20,401 nucleotides of DNA from Deltaproteobacteria bacterium (GCA_025357175.1 JANXPS010000078.1:1-20401), one strand, 5' to 3'. Numbered from the stretch's first letter, positions 1 through 6,731 are shown. Notes: generated by a model not told the origin, from the sequence alone. Made by a program: numbers and translations.

Positions 1-160
1 CGGCCGCGCGGACCTCGATGCCTTTAGCGGAAAGGTCGCCCGCATTGGCCGGGGTTCGTGCCACGGCGATAACCTGCGACGCAGGCAGCGTCCTCAACAG
101 CGCATCGAGAACCAGATGGCCAAGATGGCCGGTGGCTCCAGTAACCAGAATTTTTCCCAT
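1..160 (-). CDS. NAD(P)-binding NmrA/QorB-type oxidoreductase, N-terminal part (runs off window)
   Basis: The minus strand from 160 encodes MGKILVTGATGHLGHLVLDA..., continuing 53 codons to the window edge. The glycine-rich GATGHLG motif close to the N-terminus is the dinucleotide-binding loop of atypical SDRs of the NmrA/QorB type (NAD(P)H:quinone oxidoreductase 2 relatives). The following pattern, LPASQVIAVARTP then AGDLSAKGIEVRAA, matches the beta-alpha-beta layout of that family. The ATG start is well supported: AGGAGG lies 8 bases upstream. Only the cofactor-binding end is visible, so substrate and exact subfamily cannot be told. The quinone-reductase/NmrA assignment is from family resemblance. 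Confidence 0.85.
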   Translation of the reverse strand, partial: MGKILVTGATGHLGHLVLDALLRTLPASQVIAVARTPANAGDLSAKGIEVRAA

Positions 161-297
161 GGGGTTTTCCTCCTGCCGATTGGATGCAATTCCTGGCGGT
201 TCGCCGCCCCTCGCCCGGATATTCCAAAACGATCCGGGGCTGCCTTGCGGTCTTTGTCCGGGGAACATGGCCGCGCGGGGGGCGAGGAGGTCGAAAA

Positions 298-525
298 GTG
301 AAACTTCCGGAACCACCCCCCGACTGGAAAAAAATCTTCGGCGGGAGCATGGATGAAATCGTCGCATTCCTGGGGCAGGAGGAATGCCGCAATCTGGTTG
401 ACGGATTCCCTGCCAAGGGAACCGCACTAGCCAACCTCAACGACCTGCATGGGCGCGGACTCCTCGGAAAAAGCAAGATCGGCAGGAAGTTTTATTTAAC
501 GTGGCCGACAATTTACCCGACCTGA
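298..525 (+). CDS. small 75-residue protein; N-terminus resembles the leader of Fic proteins
   Basis: A GTG start at 298 has GAGGAGG at 284-290, a good spacing of 7, which is the main reason to call this gene. The product begins MKLPEPPPDWKKI and continues to QEECRNLVD. This resembles the proline-rich N-terminal segment found before many Fic domains. The rest, with NLNDLHGRGLLGKSKIGR, looks like the recognition end and wing of a winged helix, as found at the C-terminus of Fic proteins. The catalytic HPFxDGNGR region between the two is absent, so this may be an internally deleted Fic relative. It could equally be an unrelated small DNA-binding protein. It lies in the divergent gap after the NmrA-like gene and converges on the PEP-CTERM gene. 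Confidence 0.5.
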   Translation: MKLPEPPPDWKKIFGGSMDEIVAFLGQEECRNLVDGFPAKGTALANLNDLHGRGLLGKSKIGRKFYLTWPTIYPT

Positions 526-551
526 TCGGCGTGAAGACCGGCTGTGAGAAT

Positions 552-1343
552 CTACGCTTTCCTTGAAAGCCTGCGGGTTGCGAGGTACGGGAACATTCCG
601 ATGCCGAGCAGAAGCATCGTCGACGGTTCCGGTACGGTCCGGACCGAAATATCGTCGAACAATCCCCAACTTTCCATTTCGTCGTCGCCCCGGACATTCA
701 ACGACAGGTCGTAAACTCCGGCTTCCGGGGCGGTCCAGCTCCACCGCATCCAGGGAGTGATCCCCACCCCGGCCTGGCCATCAAATGCGTCCGCCACGTT
801 CAGGCGAATCGGGACATAGGCCGATCCGTTCGACCGGATTTCCACCCATGAAGCGTCGAAAACGTAAGGCGGATAGTCCATTGTGCCGAAGGCGGCCTGT
901 CCTGAAACCGTATCCCCCTTGCGCAATGAGATCGATTGAGTGAGGGATATTACGGCTTTCCCGAGATAAAAATAGGGCAATCCGTCCGGTCCGATGACAT
1001 CCAGATCCCTCCAGGCGGTTCCCATCATCGAAAGGAATCGGTTGCCGTGCGCCGGTGCCAGATACAGGCTGCTGCCAACCACCGCGGGGCGGGGATAAAA
1101 GCCCGCGGCAAACCGATCGAAGGGAGGATCGACCGGCCCGAGCTCTCCGCCGCCGATAGCCAAGGCAATCCACGCACCCTGATCGCTGACGCCGAGCTTC
1201 CACCCCGATGTATCACCCGACTCGAAACTTCCGTTCACAAGGCCCGCCTGAACCGCCGTGGGGCCGAGAAGGAACGAGACGATCCAGATCAAAAAGGCTC
1301 CAGAAAACGACAGAGAGTGGGAATTCCGGGATTTCCGCATCAT
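552..1343 (-). CDS. PEP-CTERM sorting domain-containing exported protein
   Basis: This is a 263-residue secreted protein. The N-terminus has a basic MMRKSR start and a hydrophobic signal segment ending near VQA. The mature part, starting GLVNGSFESGDTSGW, has the NGSFE...GW opening typical of carbohydrate-binding-like beta-sandwich PEP-CTERM proteins. The C-terminus VPEPSTMLLLGIG followed by a hydrophobic stretch and RRLSRKA is a complete PEP-CTERM signal: PEP motif, membrane segment, basic tail. In known systems exosortase/XrtA cuts this signal and the protein goes to the cell surface or extracellular matrix. The start at 1343 is preferred over an in-frame ATG at 1361 because AAGGAGG sits 8 bases before 1343 and would lie inside the longer reading frame. 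No exosortase is in the window. The binding target is unknown. Confidence 0.85.
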   Translation of the reverse strand: MMRKSRNSHSLSFSGAFLIWIVSFLLGPTAVQAGLVNGSFESGDTSGWKLGVSDQGAWIALAIGGGELGPVDPPFDRFAAGFYPRPAVVGSSLYLAPAHGNRFLSMMGTAWRDLDVIGPDGLPYFYLGKAVISLTQSISLRKGDTVSGQAAFGTMDYPPYVFDASWVEIRSNGSAYVPIRLNVADAFDGQAGVGITPWMRWSWTAPEAGVYDLSLNVRGDDEMESWGLFDDISVRTVPEPSTMLLLGIGMFPYLATRRLSRKA

Positions 1344-1379
1344 GGCGCCTCCCTCCTTCATTCACTTGGCGCAGTCGAT

Positions 1380-1395
1380 TGCAGGAATCGAGCCT
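1380..1395 (-). promoter_or_regulatory. possible sigma-54 promoter of the PEP-CTERM gene
   Basis: On the minus strand AGGCTCGATTCCTGCA keeps the essential GG-N10-GC spacing of sigma-54 promoters (consensus TGGCACN5TTGCA), with three mismatches. It would start transcription about 25 bases before the ribosome-binding site of the PEP-CTERM gene. In several proteobacteria PEP-CTERM genes are controlled by the PrsK/PrsR system with RpoN, which fits. The match is only moderate. Confidence 0.35.
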
Positions 1396-1465
1396 TGCCG
1401 GCAATAAGCCGCAAGCTGCTAAGAGTAAACAAGTCCACGAATTTACAATCAGGGCAATGATGAAA

Positions 1466-1492
1466 TAATTTCACAATGCGGGAGTGAAATTA
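1466..1492. repeat. inverted repeat TAATTTCAC-N9-GTGAAATTA between PEP-CTERM and CoA-transferase genes
   Basis: Perfect 9-base arms are separated by 9 bases. It lies about 70 bases upstream of the possible sigma-54 promoter and downstream of the CoA-transferase stop. The arm spacing suits a dimeric protein site or a sigma-54 enhancer-binding site. There is no T-run, so it is not an obvious terminator. The function is inferred from position only. Confidence 0.5.
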
Positions 1493-1585
1493 CCCCAAGT
1501 GATCTCCGGAAAACATCGGAGGCGCCGATGGCGCCGGATCCCTGATCTTTGCCCCTCGTTGATACCCGCGGGCCCGTTCCGGTTG

Positions 1586-3148
1586 TCAAACGTCCCAGTT
1601 GTCGATCTTCATGGTGCCCTGCTTCGCCAGGTTCACCTGCATCTTGAAGACGCGGTCGAGCATTTGCGGTTCGTGCCCCGCCTTGCGCGCCAGGCATTCG
1701 CTGCGCGCCATGTCGAAGTAGTCCTTAAGGATCGGCTTGTAGTCCGGGTGGGCGCACCGGTCGATGATGAGCTCCGCGCGGCTCTTCGGATCCAGCCCCC
1801 GCAGGTCGGCCAACCCCTGCTCCGTCACCAGCACGTCCAGGTCGTGCTCCGTGTGGTCCACGTGCGGCACGTGCGGTACGACGCAGGTGATACCGGTCGG
1901 GTCGCTTTTCGTGGGACGGGCCGACGGCGTGTGCATGATGGAAAGGTACGCGTTGCGCAGGAAGTCGCCGGACCCTCCGATACCGTTGATCATCCGCGTC
2001 CCCCCCACCAAGGTGGAGTTCGCGTGTGCGTAGATGTCGAACTCGACCGGCGTGTTCATCGCGATGCACCCGAGCCGGCGGATCGGTTCCGGGTGGTTGG
2101 CGATCGAAAGCGGCCGCATCAGCACCTTGTCGCAGTACTTGTCCCACGAGCCGTAGAAACGCTTGAATCCCTCGACGGAGAAGGAGAGCGAGACCGTGGA
2201 GGCGAAGTCCAGCTTCCCCGAGTCGAAGAAGTCCAGCATGGAGTCCTGCAGCACCTCGGTCCACACCTTGAGGCCCGAGAACGGCCCATCGGCCAGCCCG
2301 CCGATGACCGCGTTCGCGATGGAACCGACGCCGGACTGGAGCGGCAGCAGATTCTTCGGCAGCCGACCCTCCTTCACCTCGAACCGGAAAAAGTCGAGGA
2401 TGTGGTTGGCGATGGCGGTGGAAGTGTCGTCCTGCTCGCTGAAGGAACGGCCGTTGTCGGGATGGGTCGACTCGACGATCGCGACGATCTTGTCGGTGTC
2501 GACACGGACGTAGGGCGAGCCGGCCCGGTCGTCCACCCGGCTGATCAGGTATGGGAGGCGGTTGGGCGGATTGATCGGCTCGATGATGTCGTGCAGCCCC
2601 TCGAAGCTGGGGATGGCCGTGTTGATCTCGATGATGATCCGGTCGGCGATCCGGACGATCTCCGGCACGGCGCCGCAGGAGGCGGTGAGCACCAGCCCGC
2701 CGTCCTCGGTGATGGCGGAACATTCGATGATGGCGATGTCCAGCCGGCCGCCGTTGTCCTTGGTGTAGAAGCCGTAGCCGAGGTCCTGGGCGAACATGGA
2801 GAGGTGCCTGTCGCCCATCCGGATGCGCCCCTCGTTGATGCCCGCCTGGATGTTCTTGCCGGTCTGGTACGGCCAGCGGCGGTCGATCATGTCGAGCGAC
2901 GCCCAGCGGTCCTCGGTCTCGACGCCGACGGAGGCACCGATGAAGAGGTTGAACCTCAGCTTGCCCTGAAGATTGTTTTTTTCGACGTGATCCGCCAGGG
3001 CGATCGGGACCGCCTTCGGGTAGCCGGCCGGCGTGAAGCCGGACCAGCCGACGTTCATCCCGTTCCGGAACAGCGGAATGACCTCTTCCACCTTCCGGAT
3101 CCGGTCGTGAAGATTGGCTTTCCTGATTCTCCCAAGCAATTCCGACAT
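1586..3148 (-). CDS. acetyl-CoA hydrolase/transferase family protein (succinyl-CoA:acetate CoA-transferase type)
   Basis: This 520-residue class I CoA-transferase of the Cat1/AarC type moves CoA between acyl groups such as succinyl-CoA, acetate or propionate, in the cytoplasm. In acetate-oxidising Geobacter relatives such an enzyme both activates acetate and performs the succinyl-CoA to succinate step of the TCA cycle. Visible signatures are GVGSIANAV (residues 273-281), WTEVLQD with the expected catalytic glutamate at residue 298, the glycine-rich GGSGDFLRNA (391-400), and a C-terminal VTEQGLADLRG block. The length is normal for the family and the frame is intact. The start at 3148 has AAAGGAGG 10 bases upstream. 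The gene is divergent from a TetR regulator, with a promoter and palindrome in the gap. The exact acyl donor and acceptor cannot be read from sequence. Confidence 0.93.
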   Translation of the reverse strand: MSELLGRIRKANLHDRIRKVEEVIPLFRNGMNVGWSGFTPAGYPKAVPIALADHVEKNNLQGKLRFNLFIGASVGVETEDRWASLDMIDRRWPYQTGKNIQAGINEGRIRMGDRHLSMFAQDLGYGFYTKDNGGRLDIAIIECSAITEDGGLVLTASCGAVPEIVRIADRIIIEINTAIPSFEGLHDIIEPINPPNRLPYLISRVDDRAGSPYVRVDTDKIVAIVESTHPDNGRSFSEQDDTSTAIANHILDFFRFEVKEGRLPKNLLPLQSGVGSIANAVIGGLADGPFSGLKVWTEVLQDSMLDFFDSGKLDFASTVSLSFSVEGFKRFYGSWDKYCDKVLMRPLSIANHPEPIRRLGCIAMNTPVEFDIYAHANSTLVGGTRMINGIGGSGDFLRNAYLSIMHTPSARPTKSDPTGITCVVPHVPHVDHTEHDLDVLVTEQGLADLRGLDPKSRAELIIDRCAHPDYKPILKDYFDMARSECLARKAGHEPQMLDRVFKMQVNLAKQGTMKIDNWDV

Positions 3149-3203
3149 GTGACGACATCCTCCTTTGATGGAAAGTCCGTGCGATGGGAATTCATTCGTT
3201 CAG

Positions 3204-3221
3204 ATCGAACGTTCGTTCGAT
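3204..3221. promoter_or_regulatory. palindromic operator, probable TetR-family binding site
   Basis: ATCGAACGTTCGTTCGAT has perfect 8-base arms around a 2-base centre. It contains the AACGTTCGTT core common among TetR-family operators. It sits between the CoA-transferase and tetR genes, immediately downstream of the -10 element of the CoA-transferase promoter, where binding would block transcription initiation. The assignment to the neighbouring regulator is inferred. Confidence 0.75.
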
Positions 3222-3224
3222 AAT

Positions 3225-3253
3225 ATCGTAGCACCGGCTTCTTCCCCGTGCAA
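3225..3253 (-). promoter_or_regulatory. sigma-70 promoter of the CoA-transferase gene
   Basis: On the minus strand TTGCAC (3248-3253) is followed after 17 bases by TACGAT (3225-3230). The start point would fall inside the palindrome at 3204-3221. The leader would be about 70 bases and ends in a strong ribosome-binding site. Confidence 0.6.
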
Positions 3254-3312
3254 TAATGAACCCGTGTCGGTCAATGAATCGTTTTATGAATCGGCATGTT
3301 GCAGGGGGAGGA

Positions 3313-3903
3313 ATGAAAGCGGAGCGCCGCATCGCGTTGATCGAAGCCGGAACCCGGCTGTTCGCCGAACGGGGGCTGAACGGCGTCAGCGTCCGGGAAC
3401 TGTCCCGGAGCGCCGATGCCAGCATATCGATGGTCTCCTACTATTTCGGCGGCAAGGAGGGGCTGTACGCGGCGGTTCTCGAGGAGCAGTTCGCCTGCTT
3501 CGACCAGATCGAGGAGATCCGGAAACAGGGGGGCGATCCGCTCGCCATGATCGAGGGCTATATCCGCTGGACCATCCGGCGGCACCGGACCCACCCGTAC
3601 CTGCTTCGCTTCTATACGAGCGAGCTGACGAACCCCACCCCCTATTTCGCGAAGATCGTTTCCCCCGCCATCGAGAAAGTGATCCGGACGCTCGCGGAAA
3701 TCATCGCCGATGGGATGCGGCGCGGGCAGTTCCGGACGAACATCCACGCCGTGAGCGCTGCCACGGCGCTGGCCGGCATGGTCAGCTACCACATGCTGAG
3801 CACGTTGGCGACCCAGGCGCTTTTCGGCCACGCGCCCGTGGAAGACGAGTCACTGATCCGGGACTATCTGGCGATCTTCACGCGGGGGATCCAGGCGGGA
3901 TAA
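3313..3903 (+). CDS. TetR/AcrR-family transcriptional regulator
   Basis: This regulator has about 196 residues. The N-terminus MKAERRIALIEAGTRLFAERG leads into a classic TetR helix-turn-helix (NGVSVRELSRSADASISMVSYYFGGKEGLY, about residues 23-52), ending in the YYFGGKEGLY signature. The remaining helices form the ligand-binding and dimerisation domain. The frame is open from 3256, but 3313 is the better start: the protein then begins where TetR proteins usually begin, and AGGGG lies just upstream, though close. It is divergent from the CoA-transferase, whose promoter has a TetR-like palindrome, so it is likely a repressor of that gene and of itself, possibly sensing an acyl-CoA or fatty acid (inferred). 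Its last codons overlap the end of the convergent hepT-like gene. Confidence 0.9.
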   Translation: MKAERRIALIEAGTRLFAERGLNGVSVRELSRSADASISMVSYYFGGKEGLYAAVLEEQFACFDQIEEIRKQGGDPLAMIEGYIRWTIRRHRTHPYLLRFYTSELTNPTPYFAKIVSPAIEKVIRTLAEIIADGMRRGQFRTNIHAVSAATALAGMVSYHMLSTLATQALFGHAPVEDESLIRDYLAIFTRGIQAG

Positions 3904-4171
3904 CACTTGTCCGTTCCGAAATCAACTTGTCCCGCATCCCGGCGATCTCCTGCCAGGGTGTGCCTGGACGTAACTCCCGGAGTGCGGACGGAATCTTCTT
4001 GGTTGCCTCGCCAACAACTTCCAGGCAACGGATAACGGCCTGCTGCGTTTTCCGGTCTTGCCGAAACGCGTCGAACGTCATCCCCTCCGTGTAGGCATGG
4101 ATGTCTTCTATTGCCTGGAGGATATCCGACAGGTAGTCGCGAACCTCGCGACGGTCAGACAAACCTGACAT
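3878..4171 (-). CDS. HepT-like (DUF86) toxin subunit, C-terminally truncated
   Basis: This 97-residue minus-strand protein begins MSGLSDRREVRDYLSDILQ. It has the HepT features EDIHAYTEGMTFDAF, VIRCLEVVGEATKKIP and the PWQEIAGMRDKLI block. In HepT proteins MRDKLI is followed by H-x-Y(F)GVD, completing the HEPN RNase motif R-x4-6-H-x-Y that also carries the tyrosine modified by MntA. Here it is followed by SERTSVIPPGSPA and a stop, so the histidine, the tyrosine and roughly the last 30 residues are missing. The start at 4171 overlaps the end of mntA by 17 bases, the normal coupling for this pair. The 3' end overlaps the convergent tetR gene. The toxin is probably inactive. Confidence 0.8.
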   Translation of the reverse strand: MSGLSDRREVRDYLSDILQAIEDIHAYTEGMTFDAFRQDRKTQQAVIRCLEVVGEATKKIPSALRELRPGTPWQEIAGMRDKLISERTSVIPPGSPA

Positions 4172-4463
4172 CGGAAAGGATCCGCTTCCCGATGTAGGAT
4201 CGGAGGACCTTGCGCGTGACGAGATCGATCTTTCGTCCCAGTATTTCCTGAAGGCGTCGCTCCAACCGCATGAAAGCGATGAACCCGACCGGACGGGAAA
4301 AGGAGACAAGGAGATCGACATCGCTGCTTTCGCTCGCCGTCCCGGCCGCGACCGAACCGAATACGCCGATCTCGCTCACACCGAAGGAACCGGCCAGTTC
4401 CTCCTTGTGCGCGGCCAGCGTGGCCTCGACACGCTCGAACGTGAAATCCACCGCGGGATTCAA
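4155..4463 (-). CDS. MntA-type minimal nucleotidyltransferase antitoxin
   Basis: This 102-residue protein has the minimal nucleotidyltransferase signature G36-S37 followed by D48 and D50 (FGSVAAGTASESSDVDLLV). That is the GSx10DxD active site that binds magnesium and ATP. In the MntA/HepT system the antitoxin adds AMP to a tyrosine of HepT. The C-terminal RKIDLVTRKVLRSYIGKRIL segment is typical and complete. A TTG start at 4463 is chosen because AAGGGGAG lies 7 bases upstream. It precedes and overlaps the hepT-like gene. The antitoxin looks intact although its partner has lost its catalytic end. Confidence 0.88.
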   Translation of the reverse strand: MNPAVDFTFERVEATLAAHKEELAGSFGVSEIGVFGSVAAGTASESSDVDLLVSFSRPVGFIAFMRLERRLQEILGRKIDLVTRKVLRSYIGKRILSDVRFV

Positions 4464-4521
4464 TCCGTATCTCCCCTTCCTCGCGTATCCTTGTCGGTCG
4501 ACGGCGAACCGCCCACCGGCT

Positions 4522-4797
4522 TCAGTATACCCATCCTGAAAACTGTGGGAACAGCAACATCCGCGAGCAGGCCGGCATCGGCTTCAGCGACGGGCCGCTC
4601 GGGTGTTTTTCACCGATCTCCCACTGACGAACCGTTGACAGGCTCGTGTTCAGCACCGAAGCCAACACCGCCTGACTCAACTTGAACCGGTCCCGCAAGG
4701 CCCGGATCTTCTCACTCGTATAATCGGGCATCGGGGCGAGACGGAGGGCGTCGTACTCCCGCATCCGGCGCTTGTCGATGAAACCGGCCGAGGATGA
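4522..4797 (-). pseudogene. HigA/COG2944-type XRE antitoxin remnant, cut at both ends
   Basis: The minus-strand frame reads SSAGFIDKRRMREYDALRL, then a helix-turn-helix (SEKIRALRDRFKLSQAVLAS, NTSLSTVRQWEIGEKHPSGPSLK). This matches antitoxins that begin with about 20 more residues before GFIDKRxMREYDAL and end with LLxLIxxKGLEAL after SGPSLK. Here an in-frame stop at 4798-4800, shared with the end of the Fic gene, removes the N-terminal part, and after SLK the protein turns into unrelated residues (PMPACSRMLLFPQFSGWVY). The first in-frame ATG is at 4764. The HTH core may still be made, but it is more likely a dead fragment left by recombination around the Fic gene. Confidence 0.7.
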
Positions 4798-6003
4798 TCA
4801 GCTCGACAATCCCGGGATGAAGTAGTCGGCCGCATGTGCGGGAAGACCAAAGCGTACCGGCCCTTTGGGGGTATCTGAAACGAGGAGTCGTTCGTCGAGG
4901 AGCTGGCCGAGCAGCTTCCTCCCCGTGCGTTCCGCCAAGCCGGAACCGCGGACAAGGTCACCACGGCCGACTTCTCCACGAAGGAGCGCCTCGCAGATCA
5001 TGCGGGATGCCTCGATCCGGAGGGGTTCCCCTTGCGGCTCCGGCGGTGGAAGAGTCCGGGTCGATCGTAACGCAACGTATCCCTCGACGCGCTCCAGCAG
5101 GCCAGGAAGATCGAGTTGCTTTGCCATGAAGTCGACCTGATCCAGGCAGACCTCGAAGAAGAAGCGGCAGAAGCTCGCAAGACCTTCATTCGAGAGATTT
5201 CCGCGTCCGTCGAGATCATTGCGGCGCGTGGCATCGCCGCGCGACAGCGCTCCCATGTAATCGTTCCGCCGCCGCGCAAGTCCCCTGCTCACATTCCAGA
5301 GCCCATAGCCGGGAAGCGGCATCCGCCGGAACCACGCATCCGTGAATAGTCGCGCGACGCGCCCGTTCCCGTCGAGGAACGGATGGATCCACATCAGCCG
5401 GTGATGAGCAGCCGCAACGGCGACGATCGGCCCGATCCCGCGGAACGATTCGATCCGGTAGAAGCTCGAGAAGCGGTCGATGAATGCAACCAATGAAGTT
5501 GCAGGCGGGCCGATGTGCCGACCAACCTGAACTTCCCGTTGCCGAAATTCGCCGGGAATGACCGCCGCGGTTTCCCCCGTCGAGTCGTTACTAACCGTGC
5601 GCAAGGAGTCCGGAAGGCGGCCGTAGAACATCCGATGGAGCCAGCGAAGGAAGTCCCCATCGGCGACCGCGACGTCCGGCTCCGCGGCGATGCGCTCCTC
5701 GATCAGCCGCTGGCATTCGATATGGGCGAGGCTTTCCAGTTGGAGGTCGCGCTTCGCCGACTCCGCCGAATAGTCGTGCCGCATAGCGCGCTCGATGTCG
5801 ATCGGCCGCGGGCCATGTCCCTCGATCAGGTTCGAGTAATAGCAGTTGATGATCCGAAGGAAAGAAACTACGCTCGCCCGCGTGGTCGGATGCAACTGCC
5901 CGCCAAGAGCGGCCGACCGCGAGAGAAGCGTCAGCGCCGCCTCGTCGAGGTCCGGCGTTCCGGTCGGCAGCAAAGGTTCCATCATGTGGAGAGATCTAGG
6001 CAT
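4798..6003 (-). CDS. Fic family protein (AMP-transferase type) with N-terminal inhibitory motif
   Basis: This 401-residue protein has an intact Fic motif HPFLDGNGRVAR, with the catalytic histidine at 207. That motif transfers AMP, or another nucleotide-derived group, onto protein hydroxyls. SNLIEG at residues 57-62 matches the inhibitory (S/T)xxxE(G/N) motif, so this is a class II, self-inhibited Fic enzyme with Glu61 as the predicted blocker. The C-terminal part (about 330-395, with GLAERTGRKLLGQLLDERLLV) is a winged helix. The gene ends next to a broken HigA fragment. No separate antitoxin is seen, consistent with built-in inhibition. No clear ribosome-binding site precedes 6003; ATGs at 5985 and 5982 are alternatives. 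Four GCCGAT elements lie at and upstream of the start. The target protein is unknown. Confidence 0.9.
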   Translation of the reverse strand: MPRSLHMMEPLLPTGTPDLDEAALTLLSRSAALGGQLHPTTRASVVSFLRIINCYYSNLIEGHGPRPIDIERAMRHDYSAESAKRDLQLESLAHIECQRLIEERIAAEPDVAVADGDFLRWLHRMFYGRLPDSLRTVSNDSTGETAAVIPGEFRQREVQVGRHIGPPATSLVAFIDRFSSFYRIESFRGIGPIVAVAAAHHRLMWIHPFLDGNGRVARLFTDAWFRRMPLPGYGLWNVSRGLARRRNDYMGALSRGDATRRNDLDGRGNLSNEGLASFCRFFFEVCLDQVDFMAKQLDLPGLLERVEGYVALRSTRTLPPPEPQGEPLRIEASRMICEALLRGEVGRGDLVRGSGLAERTGRKLLGQLLDERLLVSDTPKGPVRFGLPAHAADYFIPGLSS

Positions 6004-6117
6004 ATTGCCGATTATTATGCCGATCTATTGCTATTGCAACTTATATATTTATAAGTGAATTTCAAGAAACAGGATTATTTACAAATAGAATATTGCCGAT
6101 CTTATTGCCGATCCATT
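6002..6117. repeat. two 28-bp direct repeats (four GCCGAT half-sites) at the fic start
   Basis: The copies begin at 6002 and 6090 and agree at 23 of 28 positions (ATATTGCCGAT...GCCGATC.ATT). Each contains two GCCGAT elements exactly 12 bases apart (6007 and 6019; 6095 and 6107). The first copy touches the fic start codon and the second is about 90 bases upstream, with AT-rich DNA between. The layout suggests cooperative operators, possibly for the winged helix of the Fic protein itself (inference). Confidence 0.6.
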
Positions 6118-6190
6118 ACCGTGGGCTCATTGGGCGCAGAATCGGCAGGTCAGGCTAGTGGGGTCCACCCTACTCGGTCGGCGCTCGCTT

Positions 6191-6216
6191 GGGTTCGACT
6201 CCCCTCGCCTCCACCA
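6191..6216 (+). other. tmRNA (ssrA) 3'-end remnant, probable attachment site
   Basis: GGGTTCGACTCCCC followed by TCGCCTCCACCA is the T-loop, acceptor strand and CCA of a tmRNA 3' end. Homologous tmRNAs end in GGGTTCGACTCCCxCCGCCTCCACCA. Upstream the match breaks: the 5' T-stem cannot pair fully, and no tmRNA body or tag frame is present. It is therefore a 3' fragment of the kind left where a tyrosine recombinase integrates into ssrA. An 18-base near-palindrome lies just before it at 6157-6174. Confidence 0.6.
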
Positions 6217-6483
6217 ACACTACGTAATGTGCATCATATGCAGTAAATAGTATAAAACGCTGCGCGCGATTGCTAAGGTAGAAAGAAATACAGTGCGTCA
6301 TTTTTGGTGAATAGTAATGGCGAGTGTCCGTAACTCCGGTAGATATTCGCTATAGAGAGCCGCTTTTTTGGATGTGATCTGTCCACCCTGTCAAGTTAGT
6401 GAACCCCTTCTGCCGTCTTTGGGGCGACGAATATTTAATTGGCAATGCGATGTGATGTCGCGATCGCCGGCTGCTTAACAAGC
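6217..6483. other. AT-richer intergenic stretch with no gene found
   Basis: No reading frame with family resemblance, ribosome-binding site or strong hairpin was found between the tmRNA fragment and the palindrome at 6484. The base composition is lower in GC than the lipid cluster, consistent with acquired DNA. Confidence 0.5.
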
Positions 6484-6500
6484 ATGGGTATCATACCCAT
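6484..6500. promoter_or_regulatory. 17-bp palindrome next to the vapC remnant
   Basis: ATGGGTATCATACCCAT has perfect 8-base arms around one base. Its size and symmetry suit a TA-type antitoxin operator. It lies just beyond the 3' end of the vapC remnant rather than before a promoter, so it may be an orphaned site. Confidence 0.4.
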
Positions 6501-6509
6501 CTTTCAAGC

Positions 6510-6671
6510 TTACAACCCGCCTATCCTTTCAACGTGAGAAAGATTGTTGCTGACCAACGTCGCGCTGCAACTGTGGGCCTGGTCGGGGATCATCATGTCC
6601 ATCGCACCGATCGGCGCACCTTGCTTTTCCCGCGTGATCCCCTTTCGTCGTATGTTTTGCTCCGGCTTCAT
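6510..6671 (-). pseudogene. VapC (PIN-domain toxin) C-terminal remnant
   Basis: The minus-strand frame reads KQGAPIGAMDMMIPDQAHS then CSATLVSNNLSHVERIGGL and stops. This matches the last third of VapC PIN-domain RNases, where G-x-PIGxxDxLIAAHALxxxATLVTNNxxxFxRVxGL is standard. The aspartate after PIGAM and the ATLVSNN strand are still present. The N-terminal two-thirds with the first catalytic acidic residues are absent, the residues before 6671 are unrelated, and the usual final few residues after GL are missing. It is therefore a fragment, with no vapB beside it. Confidence 0.65.
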
Positions 6672-6703
6672 CCCATGTGAGATCGAAATGCATCGGGGAA
6701 AAC

Positions 6704-6731
6704 TTGCGTTCTCGTTTTGATTTGCTATAAT
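6704..6731 (+). promoter_or_regulatory. extended -10 promoter before the Abi gene
   Basis: TGCTATAAT (6723-6731) is a perfect extended -10. TTGCGT (6704-6709), 16 bases upstream of the TATAAT, is a weak -35. Transcription would start near 6738, 38 to 77 bases before the possible Abi starts. Confidence 0.6.

Noticed and set aside
1484..3223. Long plus-strand open frame (579 codons) opposite the CoA-transferase
   Set aside because: Low-complexity Arg/Val/Asp-rich product with no domain; it is the antisense shadow of a clearly conserved gene in high-GC DNA.
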